A DNA stretch of 31,919 nt from a virus. The stretch's first letter is position 1. Every line of letters starts with the position of its first letter. Both the position numbers and the translations under genes were made by a program. The stretch covers positions 1 through 31,919 of the IMG/VR virus record IMGVR_UViG_3300002488_000009. The stretch is one strand, 5' to 3'. Positions 1 to 9,488 of the stretch are shown one piece after another. The notes below the pieces were generated by a model. That model ran no database searches, was not told the DNA's origin, and worked only from the letters and a program-made list of their open reading frames with translations.

Positions 1-344
1 GTTTCTCCTCTTGAGTTTACAAAAGTAGATCTACCCGCCTCAAGAGCGGCTTGAGCCGCTCTCAGGTCGGCATACTCTTGGTCCGTGCCTCTTGCGCCCG
101 TAAGACCTCCAAGAAAGCCCATTGCTTCTTCTGCTGTAGAGTAACCGCCTTTTTGGCCCCCCTCTTTAGTGTAGGCTTCTGGCGCTTGGGGCTCATCATA
201 CTCTCCGCTATCACCACCCCCGCCGCCGTCACCGCCTAAAACCCAACGGTATTTGTTTTCGTAATAATCTACACCAAGCTGGTCGTAGATGTTGACGAGG
301 CCGTCAGACCACGGCTGTTTATGAAACAAGTCGGAGGTGTGCAT
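1..344 (-). CDS. Unknown protein, N-terminal part (runs off the left edge)
   Basis: An open frame starts at an ATG at 344 and continues without a stop to base 1, giving 114 visible codons. The protein begins MHTSDLFHKQPWSDGLVNIY, has a glycine run near residues 38-44, and then an alanine/glutamate-rich helical stretch. I recognise no family. It overlaps the end of the acyltransferase-like gene by 26 bases and follows it in the same direction, so it is probably part of the same transcript and may be another internal virion or tail protein. The ribosome-binding site is weak (GGAAAAAG upstream). Function is unassigned. Confidence 0.6.
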   Translation of the reverse strand, partial: MHTSDLFHKQPWSDGLVNIYDQLGVDYYENKYRWVLGGDGGGGGDSGEYDEPQAPEAYTKEGGQKGGYSTAEEAMGFLGGLTGARGTDQEYADLRAAQAALEAGRSTFVNSRGE

Positions 345-837
345 TTTTCTTTTTCCGTTCTTCTATTTGGAACAAGACGCCCGAGGACCAGCGCTTATGG
401 CCGCCCTTCGCGGGGCGTCTAAACCAAGCACCGTCTTTCGGGTAGGTGTCGATGTAATAGTCGGTTAATTCTTGTTGCACCTGACGCACAATTTCACGCG
501 CATTGTCGTAAGGCGCAATAAAGTCTATGATCCACAACGTCCCGTCTTTAGGACCCTTCTCCCAATCCTCTGGTTGGATTTTACGACTGCCGTCCATATA
601 ACCGGCTTCTGCCTCCTCGTCTAAAAAGGCATAAGAGTAGAGTCCACGAGGCGAACCGGCGTTCATGCCAGTGTAATCTTTAGAATAAATGACGGACATC
701 TTGCCGACTATAAGCGGAGGCAAAACCAACCGCTCAAGGTCTTTAACAAGAAAGTTGCGGTGAAAGTCGGACTGCAACATTAGAAGAATTATATCAAAAA
801 ATTCATCCCGCAGGTCAAAGTCATCTATTTCATCCAC
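319..837 (-). CDS. HlyC/ToxC-like toxin-activating lysine acyltransferase
   Basis: This 172-residue protein resembles the RTX-toxin-activating acyltransferases, which move a fatty acyl group from acyl-ACP to internal lysines of a protoxin in the cytoplasm. Its length matches the family (about 170 residues). Residues 23-28 (SDFHRN) align with the HlyC segment S-P-L-H-R-N that holds the catalytic Ser/His pair, giving S23 and H26. Residues 89-109 (PEDWEKG...IIDFIAPY) match the EDW...FIDWIAPF block, giving D105 for the catalytic Asp. The start is a GTG at 837 with AGGAG six bases upstream, overlapping the end of the 1478-residue gene by eight bases, so translation is probably coupled. No RTX repeats (GGxGxDxxx) are visible in any protein of the window, so the substrate is unknown. 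The neighbouring virion proteins are candidates by position. The family call rests on remembered motifs, not a search. Confidence 0.78.
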   Translation of the reverse strand: MDEIDDFDLRDEFFDIILLMLQSDFHRNFLVKDLERLVLPPLIVGKMSVIYSKDYTGMNAGSPRGLYSYAFLDEEAEAGYMDGSRKIQPEDWEKGPKDGTLWIIDFIAPYDNAREIVRQVQQELTDYYIDTYPKDGAWFRRPAKGGHKRWSSGVLFQIEERKKKNAHLRLVS

Positions 838-3800
838 GGTTTGCTCCTAAGATTGGATCGTTCGGGAACAACGCCGCCAAGCCTTGGCGCTGTTGCGGAT
901 TAGGTTGGCCCGTGGGCCGAGAAGCGGGTGCCCCGGCCTGCGCGGCCTGCGTTAATTGCGGTAAGAAACCAGCTTGCTGCGAGGGGAGTTGGAACTGAGC
1001 AACATCCTGAGATCGCAGAGCGGGAGCCACGCTAGACGTTTCTTCACCCTCTAGGTTGTAAGGATCTAATTTTTTGCGTAGTTCAGGGGTGCCCATGACA
1101 GGTTGTTGCTCTGTTTCCGCAGGGCCGCCCGCTTTGACAACACCTATTTTAGGTAGGCTTGCCCCTTGCAGCCTTCTTAATATCTCTGAAAAAGTTTGCA
1201 GATCCCCTTCAGTTACTCTTGCTTGAGGGTTTGCTCCCTTTCGTGCAATTTTTAAAAGTCGAGCAATTTCAAAAGGTCTGTCTTGCATAAGGGTGAACAT
1301 GCCATCCATGACCGCGCCAGCCCGCGCATTTAACAAAACTTCCCTGGCGGCTCCTGCACCTGATCCAGAGGCTACCAACTGTCCGCTACCGCCCAAAAGG
1401 CCACCCGTAGCTTTGTTAATAAACCTATACAGGCCAGAGCCCAAAGCTGCCCCAAAAGTGCTAATCGTGGCTCTTAGTATAGGATTTGTAGTGTTTGTGA
1501 TATCATCTTGAATTAGGCCTAAAACCTCTGAGTCAAACGCCCCTAATTGATCTAAAGATTTCCGAAGACTATCTCTTTGAGATCTTGTCATTAGACCATT
1601 ATTAGACATCCACTCCACAAGAGAGGGCATCCTCTCGTTTCCAACCTTCCCTTCAAATAGAAGTTCTTTAAACTTGTTGTAATTGATTCCGCCTTTGCTT
1701 CCTCTGCCCGCAGAAGACTTTGCAAAATCAACTATTAAACTTTTTAGGCCCTCTCTCGCAGACGTTTTAGCGCCTTTAACAAGATCATCCACTTCCGTGT
1801 CAGATAGATTATCTATGTTTCTAGCTTCTAAAGCGTCAAACAATCTATTATCTTGAAGCGCTTTTAAGAAAGCCCTTGGGTCTTCTTGAGCTTTTCGGTC
1901 CATCACTTTTATAGGGTTAAGTAAATTATCAAAAACCCCTCTAGCGCCTATTTGTCCGCTTAAATCTTGACCAAAAGCTTTTTTTAACGTAGCTGAAAAG
2001 TCAGCGTTTTCTCCAGCGCTAGAAAAGACAGTCCAAAGGTTTTGTTTTTTATACTTTTTAACATCATCTGTCGTTTGCTTTACAAAATCTCTATAACTTA
2101 CACCTTCGTCCAGTAAAATCTGTAACCGTTGTTTAAGCCCCGGTAAAAGGTCAAGTCCATTATTAGCGGAATCATCTAAATAACTTTGTATAGCGTTTCT
2201 TTCTCCCGTACTCATGCCAAAGTCTGAAGGCCGGTCAAGTATTTGCCCTTGTTCCGCATCTTGAGGGTCTAAAACATCTTTTTTCGTTCCACCAACTCTT
2301 CGAGCCGCAACGAGAGTGTCATTAAGTTTACTTAAAATAGCTGTTTCTGCTGCATCAATACTTGGAGGAATTTCGTCCACGGGCATGACTATGTTATCAA
2401 GAATAATTTCTTTATATGGTCCTCGGTCAACGTCCGTTTGTCTTAGTAAAGCGGTCTCTGGTAAACTAGGCGTGTCTACAGGGTTAAAGGTAAACCGGAC
2501 GGCCCTTTGAAGATCTTTTATTCGAGCCATTGCAGGGACAGACAAATCATTCATAGCGGCTTGTAGATTTTCAACAGATTGATCTATGCCTTGTGGGGAC
2601 TTTTTAGCTATTTCGGCAAAGAGGCCGCCGTTAAAGATGTTTTGACGGGCCTTATAATAAGCGTTAGCCGCCTCTCTTTTTGTTATAAAAGAGACATCCT
2701 CTATGTCTCGTTTAGCCTTGGGGTCAAACTGTTGCTTCGTATAATATTCTGCAATAGCGTTAGCTATTCTTTTTTGATTCCCTGGTGTATTGTTGCCTCG
2801 GGCAAAATCTAAAAGAGTTGTACGAATTAATTTTAAAGCATCTGACTCTATGCTATCCGGCAGGGTTTGCGCCGCTTGCGCGGGTTGCGCCGCTTGCTCT
2901 AAACGAGCAGACAATAAATTCTTTTCGGCCCTTAACACATCTTGAGCTTGTCTGTGAGTAGTCGCCCCGGACCCTTTAGGTTTGTTCTTCTCCCTTTGAG
3001 AAATAATTTGACCTAACGTGTCTACGTTTTCTTGAGTAACCGCAAGCTGACCGTTATCGTCTCTTTGCAAGGTAAGCTTCGTAAAAGAAGGACCTGAATC
3101 ACCGACTGGGGCGGGCCTGGACAATTCTTTTCTTCCAGACAAAATATCGTCAACCGATTTTAAACTGTCCTCGCCCGCTAGCTTATCTCGTAACCCTAAA
3201 AGTTTGGTTTGTTCTGGCAGGTCTGCTACGACAGCCCTGCCTGTTCCTCCAGTGCCCGCTTGGACAAAATCGTCGAACTTGTTTCTAATTGAAACAAGTT
3301 GGTCCAAAGCTCCAGAAACTTCAGAAGGCAACGCCTTTTTTACAGCAGGATCGTCCAAAGCAACCCTAAGTTCAGGAACTTCGTCTAAAGCATTTAAGAT
3401 TAACGGAGGATTATCTGCCTCAAACAAAATACGGTGGCTAGGGATATCTGAATAAAGTTTTTCTGCTGTCGCTTTTGTCGCATCAATTAAAGGGTTTACG
3501 GCTTTGCTTAAATTTTTCGCAGCAGTCTCGGCATCTATGCCCGGTTCATTAGACAATTGTCTTTGAGCATTAAATACCCTGGCCGCTCTATCGCTTAAAT
3601 CCCTAGCGATTCCGGCCTCATAAATATTTTGAGCTAAAACAGAAGCAAACCTGTAACCATTTTCGTCACCAGACGCTAAACCTGTTGCGATAAGAGAGAC
3701 TGCCGCCTCAACTTCCTCTTGAAGTTTTCCTTTGGCTACGCCCTCTTGTTGTGAGAAGTCAGCGCCCATCCTGTCAAGCATCCTGCGTATTTGAACTAGA

Positions 3801-5266
3801 GCAGGTTCGTTGTACAAGGGAGAGGTGTCGCCTGCCTCAAAGCTTTTAATTAATTTATCTATGGCTCCTTCAATCTCGTCATCGCCCATCGCTCTGTCTT
3901 CTAGGTCTTTAACGAATTGTCGCAAAACCACGTCTGCTGCGGCTTGTTTTCTTTTGTCTTTGTAAGCACCAAGTCCAAACTTTAGTTTTTGACCAAACCC
4001 AGGTTGCTCTATCAATTCTAATTGATTGCCCGCACCTATCTTTAGTCCAAAATCCTCGGGCCTTGCGTCAGGGTTATCTTCTCGGGCAAGGTTAAAGTTT
4101 GAAACGGCCTCCTCCTTCATTTGGCCGCTCATTTGTTTACCTTTTTGATAGCCTTTTATAGCGGAGCCCAGAACAAATCTTAGGGGGCTTAATGTGTAAA
4201 AAGCAGCGGCGGTTGTCGGCAAAGCGATTTGTCCCGTCGTAGCCGCTCCTTCGCTTCCTGGGGAGATTGCTTCACCTGCTCGTGCCCCTGCTACAGACAA
4301 GCCACCTATTATTGCTTCTGCGGCTGCGGCTCGTTTGGGTGCCTGTCTTGCAGAGGCAGCAACAGAACCCAAAATGTTTTCCGTGCCTTTCTGTAAATTT
4401 ATACCCGCGCTTTCTAAGCCTCGCAGGAGCCTCTTGTAAAAAGGCCCTTGTGGTCCGTTAACTTGATCTTGCAGACCCTTGAGCATTACGACGGCATCAG
4501 AACCAAGGTTTGCCTTACCCTTCTTGCCTATCGTCAAAGCTAGGGCGGCAAGACCCCCCGCGCCTTCTAATGCTTCTCGGGTGGCACGGCCTAACACTAC
4601 ATTAGCCCTAGAACTTGGAAGATAGCCCGCCTCTCCTTCAAGCTTTTTGGCTAACCCTATTCTTTGAAAAAAGTCCTGACCGACTATGCCGCCTAATATA
4701 GTTGTCACAACAGGTAATCCTGCTGCGGCGTAAGGACCAACGACAGGCACGCCTGCCACGGCCCGTGAGCCGAGGGCACCAAGTCTTCCTCCTGTGTACG
4801 CGCCTGCTAAAAAAGAGGCGGCGTTGGGGGACTCTACTTTTAACCTATCTAAAAAACTTTGGTCTCTAAGGTTTGAGAAAGTCCTAGAAATTTCGTTGTA
4901 TGTTAAAGCTCTCTCGAAAGGAAGTAAGTCTCTCGTCTGAGGGTTAAGATCAAAATAAGGTGCAGTCCCGTCACGCAGGCTGTCTATATTCAAAAGGTCT
5001 TCGTTACCGGGTTGACTTCTAATATCATCAACAATAGTGGCAGCTAAAACAGAAGGTGTAATACTCCCCCACCTAGAGAATGTTTTATCTACCTGACCTT
5101 CAGTAAGCTTTACAGGCTCAAAACTGAAATCAACCTCGTCAAACCCTTCCTCTTCTACAGGGAAAGGAGTGTCGAAAGGGTCTTGGGCATCAGCAGGATC
5201 TGGTATATCAACAACGAGGGAACCGGTGGAGCCCTGCCAAGGGGTTAAAGTAATTTGGTCAGCCAT
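830..5266 (-). CDS. Very large internal virion / ejection-type protein (1478 aa)
   Basis: A 1478-residue protein, the largest in the window. The N-terminal 60 residues are acidic and proline-rich. A glycine/alanine-rich hydrophobic block spans about residues 150-200 and could insert in membrane. The rest is mostly long charged helices with scattered hydrophobic glycine-rich patches, two of them near the C-terminus, and a glutamine/proline-rich tail. I saw no peptidase, transglycosylase or other enzyme motif. Position after the fibres and next to three other alanine- and glutamine-rich proteins suggests an internal protein ejected with the DNA, like the large core proteins of podoviruses. A tape-measure role is an alternative if the tail is long. 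It starts at ATG 5266, two bases after the preceding stop, and ends overlapping the acyltransferase-like gene. Confidence 0.6.
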   Translation of the reverse strand: MADQITLTPWQGSTGSLVVDIPDPADAQDPFDTPFPVEEEGFDEVDFSFEPVKLTEGQVDKTFSRWGSITPSVLAATIVDDIRSQPGNEDLLNIDSLRDGTAPYFDLNPQTRDLLPFERALTYNEISRTFSNLRDQSFLDRLKVESPNAASFLAGAYTGGRLGALGSRAVAGVPVVGPYAAAGLPVVTTILGGIVGQDFFQRIGLAKKLEGEAGYLPSSRANVVLGRATREALEGAGGLAALALTIGKKGKANLGSDAVVMLKGLQDQVNGPQGPFYKRLLRGLESAGINLQKGTENILGSVAASARQAPKRAAAAEAIIGGLSVAGARAGEAISPGSEGAATTGQIALPTTAAAFYTLSPLRFVLGSAIKGYQKGKQMSGQMKEEAVSNFNLAREDNPDARPEDFGLKIGAGNQLELIEQPGFGQKLKFGLGAYKDKRKQAAADVVLRQFVKDLEDRAMGDDEIEGAIDKLIKSFEAGDTSPLYNEPALVQIRRMLDRMGADFSQQEGVAKGKLQEEVEAAVSLIATGLASGDENGYRFASVLAQNIYEAGIARDLSDRAARVFNAQRQLSNEPGIDAETAAKNLSKAVNPLIDATKATAEKLYSDIPSHRILFEADNPPLILNALDEVPELRVALDDPAVKKALPSEVSGALDQLVSIRNKFDDFVQAGTGGTGRAVVADLPEQTKLLGLRDKLAGEDSLKSVDDILSGRKELSRPAPVGDSGPSFTKLTLQRDDNGQLAVTQENVDTLGQIISQREKNKPKGSGATTHRQAQDVLRAEKNLLSARLEQAAQPAQAAQTLPDSIESDALKLIRTTLLDFARGNNTPGNQKRIANAIAEYYTKQQFDPKAKRDIEDVSFITKREAANAYYKARQNIFNGGLFAEIAKKSPQGIDQSVENLQAAMNDLSVPAMARIKDLQRAVRFTFNPVDTPSLPETALLRQTDVDRGPYKEIILDNIVMPVDEIPPSIDAAETAILSKLNDTLVAARRVGGTKKDVLDPQDAEQGQILDRPSDFGMSTGERNAIQSYLDDSANNGLDLLPGLKQRLQILLDEGVSYRDFVKQTTDDVKKYKKQNLWTVFSSAGENADFSATLKKAFGQDLSGQIGARGVFDNLLNPIKVMDRKAQEDPRAFLKALQDNRLFDALEARNIDNLSDTEVDDLVKGAKTSAREGLKSLIVDFAKSSAGRGSKGGINYNKFKELLFEGKVGNERMPSLVEWMSNNGLMTRSQRDSLRKSLDQLGAFDSEVLGLIQDDITNTTNPILRATISTFGAALGSGLYRFINKATGGLLGGSGQLVASGSGAGAAREVLLNARAGAVMDGMFTLMQDRPFEIARLLKIARKGANPQARVTEGDLQTFSEILRRLQGASLPKIGVVKAGGPAETEQQPVMGTPELRKKLDPYNLEGEETSSVAPALRSQDVAQFQLPSQQAGFLPQLTQAAQAGAPASRPTGQPNPQQRQGLAALFPNDPILGANRG

Positions 5267-5268
5267 GG

Positions 5269-8200
5269 TTAATTATCACTTCCCCTATAAATGTCTAACG
5301 CTTTAACGAGATCGTTTATGGTGTGATAAGTCCGTTGCATTTTTCCTAACGCTATCAAACCTTGCTGACGTTCCTTAAAGTCAAGACCTCCTCTAAGAGC
5401 GGCTTCTTGAGCTTCGATAGCGGTGGCTAGGTGTCCTAAATAAGTATTAGACTTATCTATGTACGCGCCGACTGAAGTTGTTTCTAATACTTCTGTCGGG
5501 GTTACCTTCGCTAGACGTTCCTGTATTGCTTTGTTTTCTTTACCCGCCATGTTTGCCATAGCAGAGGTTAAGCCGTCCACAAACAAGCGTTGTGTGATGA
5601 AGAAGCCTCTTTCAGCAGGGTTTCCTTCTCCATAATCTTCACCAATAAGAGCAAAGCCCTTAGAAATGGTTCTATCAACAAGTCCGCCGAGACCAAGAGC
5701 TTTGCTAACATCAAAAGCTGCTTTTGCAGCGGTGTCTTCAGCAAGCTTCCGTAGCACGGTAGGATCATTTGAAGATTGCATACCAGGGGAAAGAATTTTA
5801 CCCAGACTGGTCCACATGCCTGAAATTTTTGCGTTGTCTTCAGCCGTCTGTATTTCTCTTTCCATAGCATCTGGATCATCCGCCATTAAGGATAGTCTTG
5901 CGAACTCTTTAACATCGGCTGAAAGGTCGCTATCAGGTAAACTAGCTCTTTTAAGGATACCTTTTAACTCTCTTGGGGAGAACTTGTACGTTGACTTTAC
6001 ATACGCCCCCGTGCCGTCAGGACCTCCCGTTTGATCCCAGCTTACAGTGCCCTTTACTGCATTATCCAACATGGTTGCCAATTGCTTAGAACGGGTATCC
6101 GTGGCGCTAATTTGTCCGCCAGCCCACGCCGGAAGAAACTGCATTGGCTGTGTTGCACCTGTTGGCACGAACGTGTCATTAAGTAAGACAGAGGACGATT
6201 CTCCGGGCGTTTTGTAAGCTTTCGTTTTAGCCGCTAGTGATTTTAGGTCACTAGCATGACGTTTTATGGCTAACTCTTCTTGTTTTATTTCATTAATGCG
6301 TTTGTTTTGTTGCTCTTTAAGAAACGTGGTTGTCTCAAACTGAGCTTGTTGTTGACTACGATCTAAATTCTTTTGTATAGCAGCGCGTTCATCACGAAGT
6401 TTTGCTAACTTTGCTGCGGCTTTGTTGTTTTCGTCTTGAAGAGTGCCTCGTATATCACCCTCTTTTACAATTTTTTCCAGGTCATAGACTTGTTTAAAGC
6501 CTAATGTTTGCAGGTTACGTTGATGGGCAAGTTCGGCAGTATTCTTTTTAAACGCCTCTTGGTATTCTAATAGTTTCTGGTCAATTATGGCTTGTGCCCG
6601 TTGACCTTCTGCTTTGCTCATAAACTGTAACTGAGTTTGAAGCACCGTTTGAGCTTCGTCCAAAGCCGCTTTGCTGTTTTGTAGGTATTTATCAAACTCA
6701 AAAGCGTTTTGACTTTGTTTAAATTTAAAAGTTCTCTCTTTAAGAGCGTTTACAGCCGCTCCCAGTTGGCGTTGTTGTATTAACTTACTTTCTCTGCGGG
6801 CAGCCTGTTCGGCAACCGCTTCCCTTTCAGCGCCTTCAAAAGCTTTTAACTTTAAAGCTTGTTCTGTGGCGGCTCTCGACGCAGCTAGCTTGGCAGCGTT
6901 TTCGCTTATACCGGACTCGGATAAGGATTGAGCTAACTTAGAAACCACCGATTGCCCTGGCGCAGTTGGTTGAGCAAAGGCGGCCCCCGCTTTTGCAAGG
7001 TCAGAGAAGAATTGAATTTGTGCAGCAGTGTTGTCTTTACCCGCCGCTGTTATCTCTTCGAGCAAAGGAAGCCTTTCTTGATAAAGTTCTCTAAGCGTTT
7101 TTGTAGGTGCATAGACGCCTTGAGAAAAATCTGACATTGTCGGGGCTGTCGTTGTAGGCGATTTAACGGTGGGGGCGGCAATAGCCGCTCTTTTCGGCCT
7201 TGCAACTGACCTAAAATCAGGAGTTACAGACGAAGGTATTCCTGGCCTTGTAGGCAAGATTCTTGGCCTTCCCGTCGTAAAGGAGGGGCCTCCCGGGACT
7301 GCCATGCCTTTGCTAAAGCGGAGGACCTCTCCGCCTTGGTTAAAATTTACGGGGGGCGACGCTCCTTCCGACTCAGGAGCGGCCATCGACATGATCCCCT
7401 CTGCCATATTACCTTGCACTGGCACGTCCATGGCGGTTTGTGCCATGGGGCCAATACCGCCTGTGTCCACTTCGGTCTCTGGCGAATCCATCAACAACAT
7501 CGTGGGCTGCAACAAAGCAAGTACCGAATCGGGCGTCTGTTGCGCGTCGCTCGGGCCAACTACTCCTGCAAGCTCTTGGCGGCGCTCTTCTTCCGTTGCC
7601 GGAACACCGCGCACCATGTTCATCATATCTTCAAAGCTTTCGGCCTGCTCTGGGTCACCAAAGCTGCGGGCCGCACCTTGCAGCATCGCCAAAACCTCTG
7701 GGTTAACTTGAGAGGCAATGCCGTCCATCTCCGCAGGGCCGAGGTTCGCGGGCATTGGCGGGGCAGCCATCGGTGCAGGGGCCATGTTGCCCTGTTCCAT
7801 AGCCGCTGCCATCGGCTCACCGCCCATTTGCATTTCGGTGGGAGGGTAAACATTGAACCTACCACCCTCTTCGGTGGTCAAAGGCGATTCTGTGACGCTT
7901 TCTCCCGGGCCGGTCATTCCTCTTAAACCTTCTTGCGCTTCCCGAGTAGCACGACCTGTCATGCCTGTCATGGACCCAGTGAGTGCCCCAGAAACTGCGT
8001 CTTGTACCGGCCTAGATATACCACCGTACATGTAAGGGTCTATGGTTGAAGCAGCAGCGCCCGGTGTATCTGCCATCATTGGTGGCGAAGGAACCATCTC
8101 TGAAGAAAAAGCGGTCATTGCAGGACCAGTGGCTTTTTTCATAAGCGTTCCAAAACCCGCTTCAATTGTAGGAGCCGTGCCTGGGAACATCTTAGCTATG

Positions 8201-8460
8201 TCAATAAGGTCTGTTTGGTTTTGTGCAACGTACCTTGCAACGTCTTCCTCAGAACCGCGCATAGCGTTAACGAGACCGTTAAAGATAGCTTGCACGTCAG
8301 TAGGAACCTTGCCAGCAGGGCCGCCCTCTTGCTTAAACTCAACGCCACGCGCCATGAGAATGTCTTTTTGAGTTATCTTGCCGTCACCGCTTACATCCGG
8401 GAAACCGGCTGCGCCGCCCTTATTAAACATCTGGCGGTCCATTACGCCTCTATTCATCAT
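5269..8460 (-). CDS. Internal virion / tail-lumen protein with N-terminal calcium-loop motif (1063 aa)
   Basis: A 1063-residue protein with three zones. Residues 1-40 carry M-F-N-K-G-G and then a single EF-hand or dockerin-type loop, D22-x-S24-x-D26-G-K28-I-T30-x-x-D33, expected to bind calcium. Residues about 100-440 are rich in methionine, proline, glycine and alanine and look disordered, with a second N-Q-G-G-E-V motif near 374. Residues about 515-745 form a long alanine/glutamine/lysine-rich coiled coil, followed by a mixed helical end. The start ATG overlaps the preceding stop as ATGATGA, so translation is coupled. This looks like an ejected internal protein or tail-lumen protein; I cannot choose between them. 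No enzyme motif was seen. The methionine content of the middle zone is unusual. Confidence 0.6.
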   Translation of the reverse strand: MMNRGVMDRQMFNKGGAAGFPDVSGDGKITQKDILMARGVEFKQEGGPAGKVPTDVQAIFNGLVNAMRGSEEDVARYVAQNQTDLIDIAKMFPGTAPTIEAGFGTLMKKATGPAMTAFSSEMVPSPPMMADTPGAAASTIDPYMYGGISRPVQDAVSGALTGSMTGMTGRATREAQEGLRGMTGPGESVTESPLTTEEGGRFNVYPPTEMQMGGEPMAAAMEQGNMAPAPMAAPPMPANLGPAEMDGIASQVNPEVLAMLQGAARSFGDPEQAESFEDMMNMVRGVPATEEERRQELAGVVGPSDAQQTPDSVLALLQPTMLLMDSPETEVDTGGIGPMAQTAMDVPVQGNMAEGIMSMAAPESEGASPPVNFNQGGEVLRFSKGMAVPGGPSFTTGRPRILPTRPGIPSSVTPDFRSVARPKRAAIAAPTVKSPTTTAPTMSDFSQGVYAPTKTLRELYQERLPLLEEITAAGKDNTAAQIQFFSDLAKAGAAFAQPTAPGQSVVSKLAQSLSESGISENAAKLAASRAATEQALKLKAFEGAEREAVAEQAARRESKLIQQRQLGAAVNALKERTFKFKQSQNAFEFDKYLQNSKAALDEAQTVLQTQLQFMSKAEGQRAQAIIDQKLLEYQEAFKKNTAELAHQRNLQTLGFKQVYDLEKIVKEGDIRGTLQDENNKAAAKLAKLRDERAAIQKNLDRSQQQAQFETTTFLKEQQNKRINEIKQEELAIKRHASDLKSLAAKTKAYKTPGESSSVLLNDTFVPTGATQPMQFLPAWAGGQISATDTRSKQLATMLDNAVKGTVSWDQTGGPDGTGAYVKSTYKFSPRELKGILKRASLPDSDLSADVKEFARLSLMADDPDAMEREIQTAEDNAKISGMWTSLGKILSPGMQSSNDPTVLRKLAEDTAAKAAFDVSKALGLGGLVDRTISKGFALIGEDYGEGNPAERGFFITQRLFVDGLTSAMANMAGKENKAIQERLAKVTPTEVLETTSVGAYIDKSNTYLGHLATAIEAQEAALRGGLDFKERQQGLIALGKMQRTYHTINDLVKALDIYRGSDN

Positions 8461-9488
8461 CCGAATAACCCCGCTTTATTTGCCGCTGCTGCGGTGCCGC
8501 CGACAGCCGTTAGGCCACCAACCAATTGTTGGAAGGGCGACGCAGTCGGAACAGACGCGCCCGTCAGGGACATTTGCGTTGACGGTGCCCCTTTATATAT
8601 GTCGCTCAAGAAACCAAGGCGCTGATAAGGCTCGTAAGCTTCTTCTATTGCAGACTTTCTTTTTGCATCTAGTACCATTTGATCTAACTGGCGCTCTCGT
8701 TCACCAAGATCAAAGGCAAACGAAATATCTCTTTGATCCATGGCTTGAGCCGCTTCGCCTAGACCCGCTGTGCGAATACCTAAGTCACTGAGTGCTTGGC
8801 CTTGGCTTAACGCCAAGGAGCCCAGCGTCTGTCCGCCTTGCACGCCAAGAGAACCAATACCCTCGCCTGCTACCAACTGACGTTTACGCTCATCTGCTGC
8901 CATCTGCTGGGCATTAAGGAAAGCTTGCGCTTGAGACTGCGCTAAAGCAGAGGCGCGGTTACGGTTAATTTCTTGTTGCTGTAAATAAGCCCGTGTGCCG
9001 CCAAAAGCGCCTGCACTTGCTGCGTCAGCGTCCGCTTTTCTTGCAGCAAGGTCGTAAGCGCGGTCTATCTCTGCTTGGATGGCGGCTTGGTACGGGTTCA
9101 TATAACTCGTAATCATGTCACCCGTAATAGCCTCAGACCCTTTTGTCATCAGGTCCGTGCCAGTGGTAATCCCCGTAGAAACAAAGTCACCGGGTTTTGT
9201 CGTCATCTCACCGACAATATTTTTAAGAGGCGTTTCAGCGTCACCTAAAAGAGTGTCAGCATCTGTTATGTATTGGCCATAAGTGCCAATGCCTAACTCA
9301 GCATCTTTGAGAGCCACGGTCTGGGCATCTGTAAGATCAGCGACACTGTAATCAGGTATCTGTCCTTCTTCCCCAAAGCTTATGGGCTGGTCAGCTAATA
9401 ACTGCGCGTCTTGCAAGAGGGCAAGCTTAATTGCCTCTATTTCCGGCGCTTCCCGGACTATCTGTTCTGTGACTTGTGGTTCAGCCAT
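8457..9488 (-). CDS. Putative internal virion / DNA-ejection protein (343 aa)
   Basis: A 343-residue alanine- and glutamine-rich protein. Residues about 130-215 (MNPYQAAIQAEIDRAYD, then GAFGGTRAYLQQQEINRNRA) form a long amphipathic helix seen in internal proteins of many marine phages. This is followed by repeated short G-L-G-S-L-type turns (about 212-245) and a second helical part. The C-terminus is glycine/alanine-rich and ends AAANKAGLFG. There is no signal peptide or enzyme motif. The start ATG shares one base with the preceding stop (TAATG), and its end overlaps the 1063-residue gene by three bases, so the row of long genes is one translational unit. The role is inferred from composition and position. 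Confidence 0.6.
   Translation of the reverse strand: MAEPQVTEQIVREAPEIEAIKLALLQDAQLLADQPISFGEEGQIPDYSVADLTDAQTVALKDAELGIGTYGQYITDADTLLGDAETPLKNIVGEMTTKPGDFVSTGITTGTDLMTKGSEAITGDMITSYMNPYQAAIQAEIDRAYDLAARKADADAASAGAFGGTRAYLQQQEINRNRASALAQSQAQAFLNAQQMAADERKRQLVAGEGIGSLGVQGGQTLGSLALSQGQALSDLGIRTAGLGEAAQAMDQRDISFAFDLGERERQLDQMVLDAKRKSAIEEAYEPYQRLGFLSDIYKGAPSTQMSLTGASVPTASPFQQLVGGLTAVGGTAAAANKAGLFG

Noticed and set aside
7169-7926. Long plus-strand open frames opposite the 1063-residue gene (up to about 196 codons)
   Set aside because: They lie fully opposite a gene with good start, tight spacing and coherent protein. Their proteins are low-complexity mirror images with no domain, and no ribosome-binding site or spacing pattern supports them.
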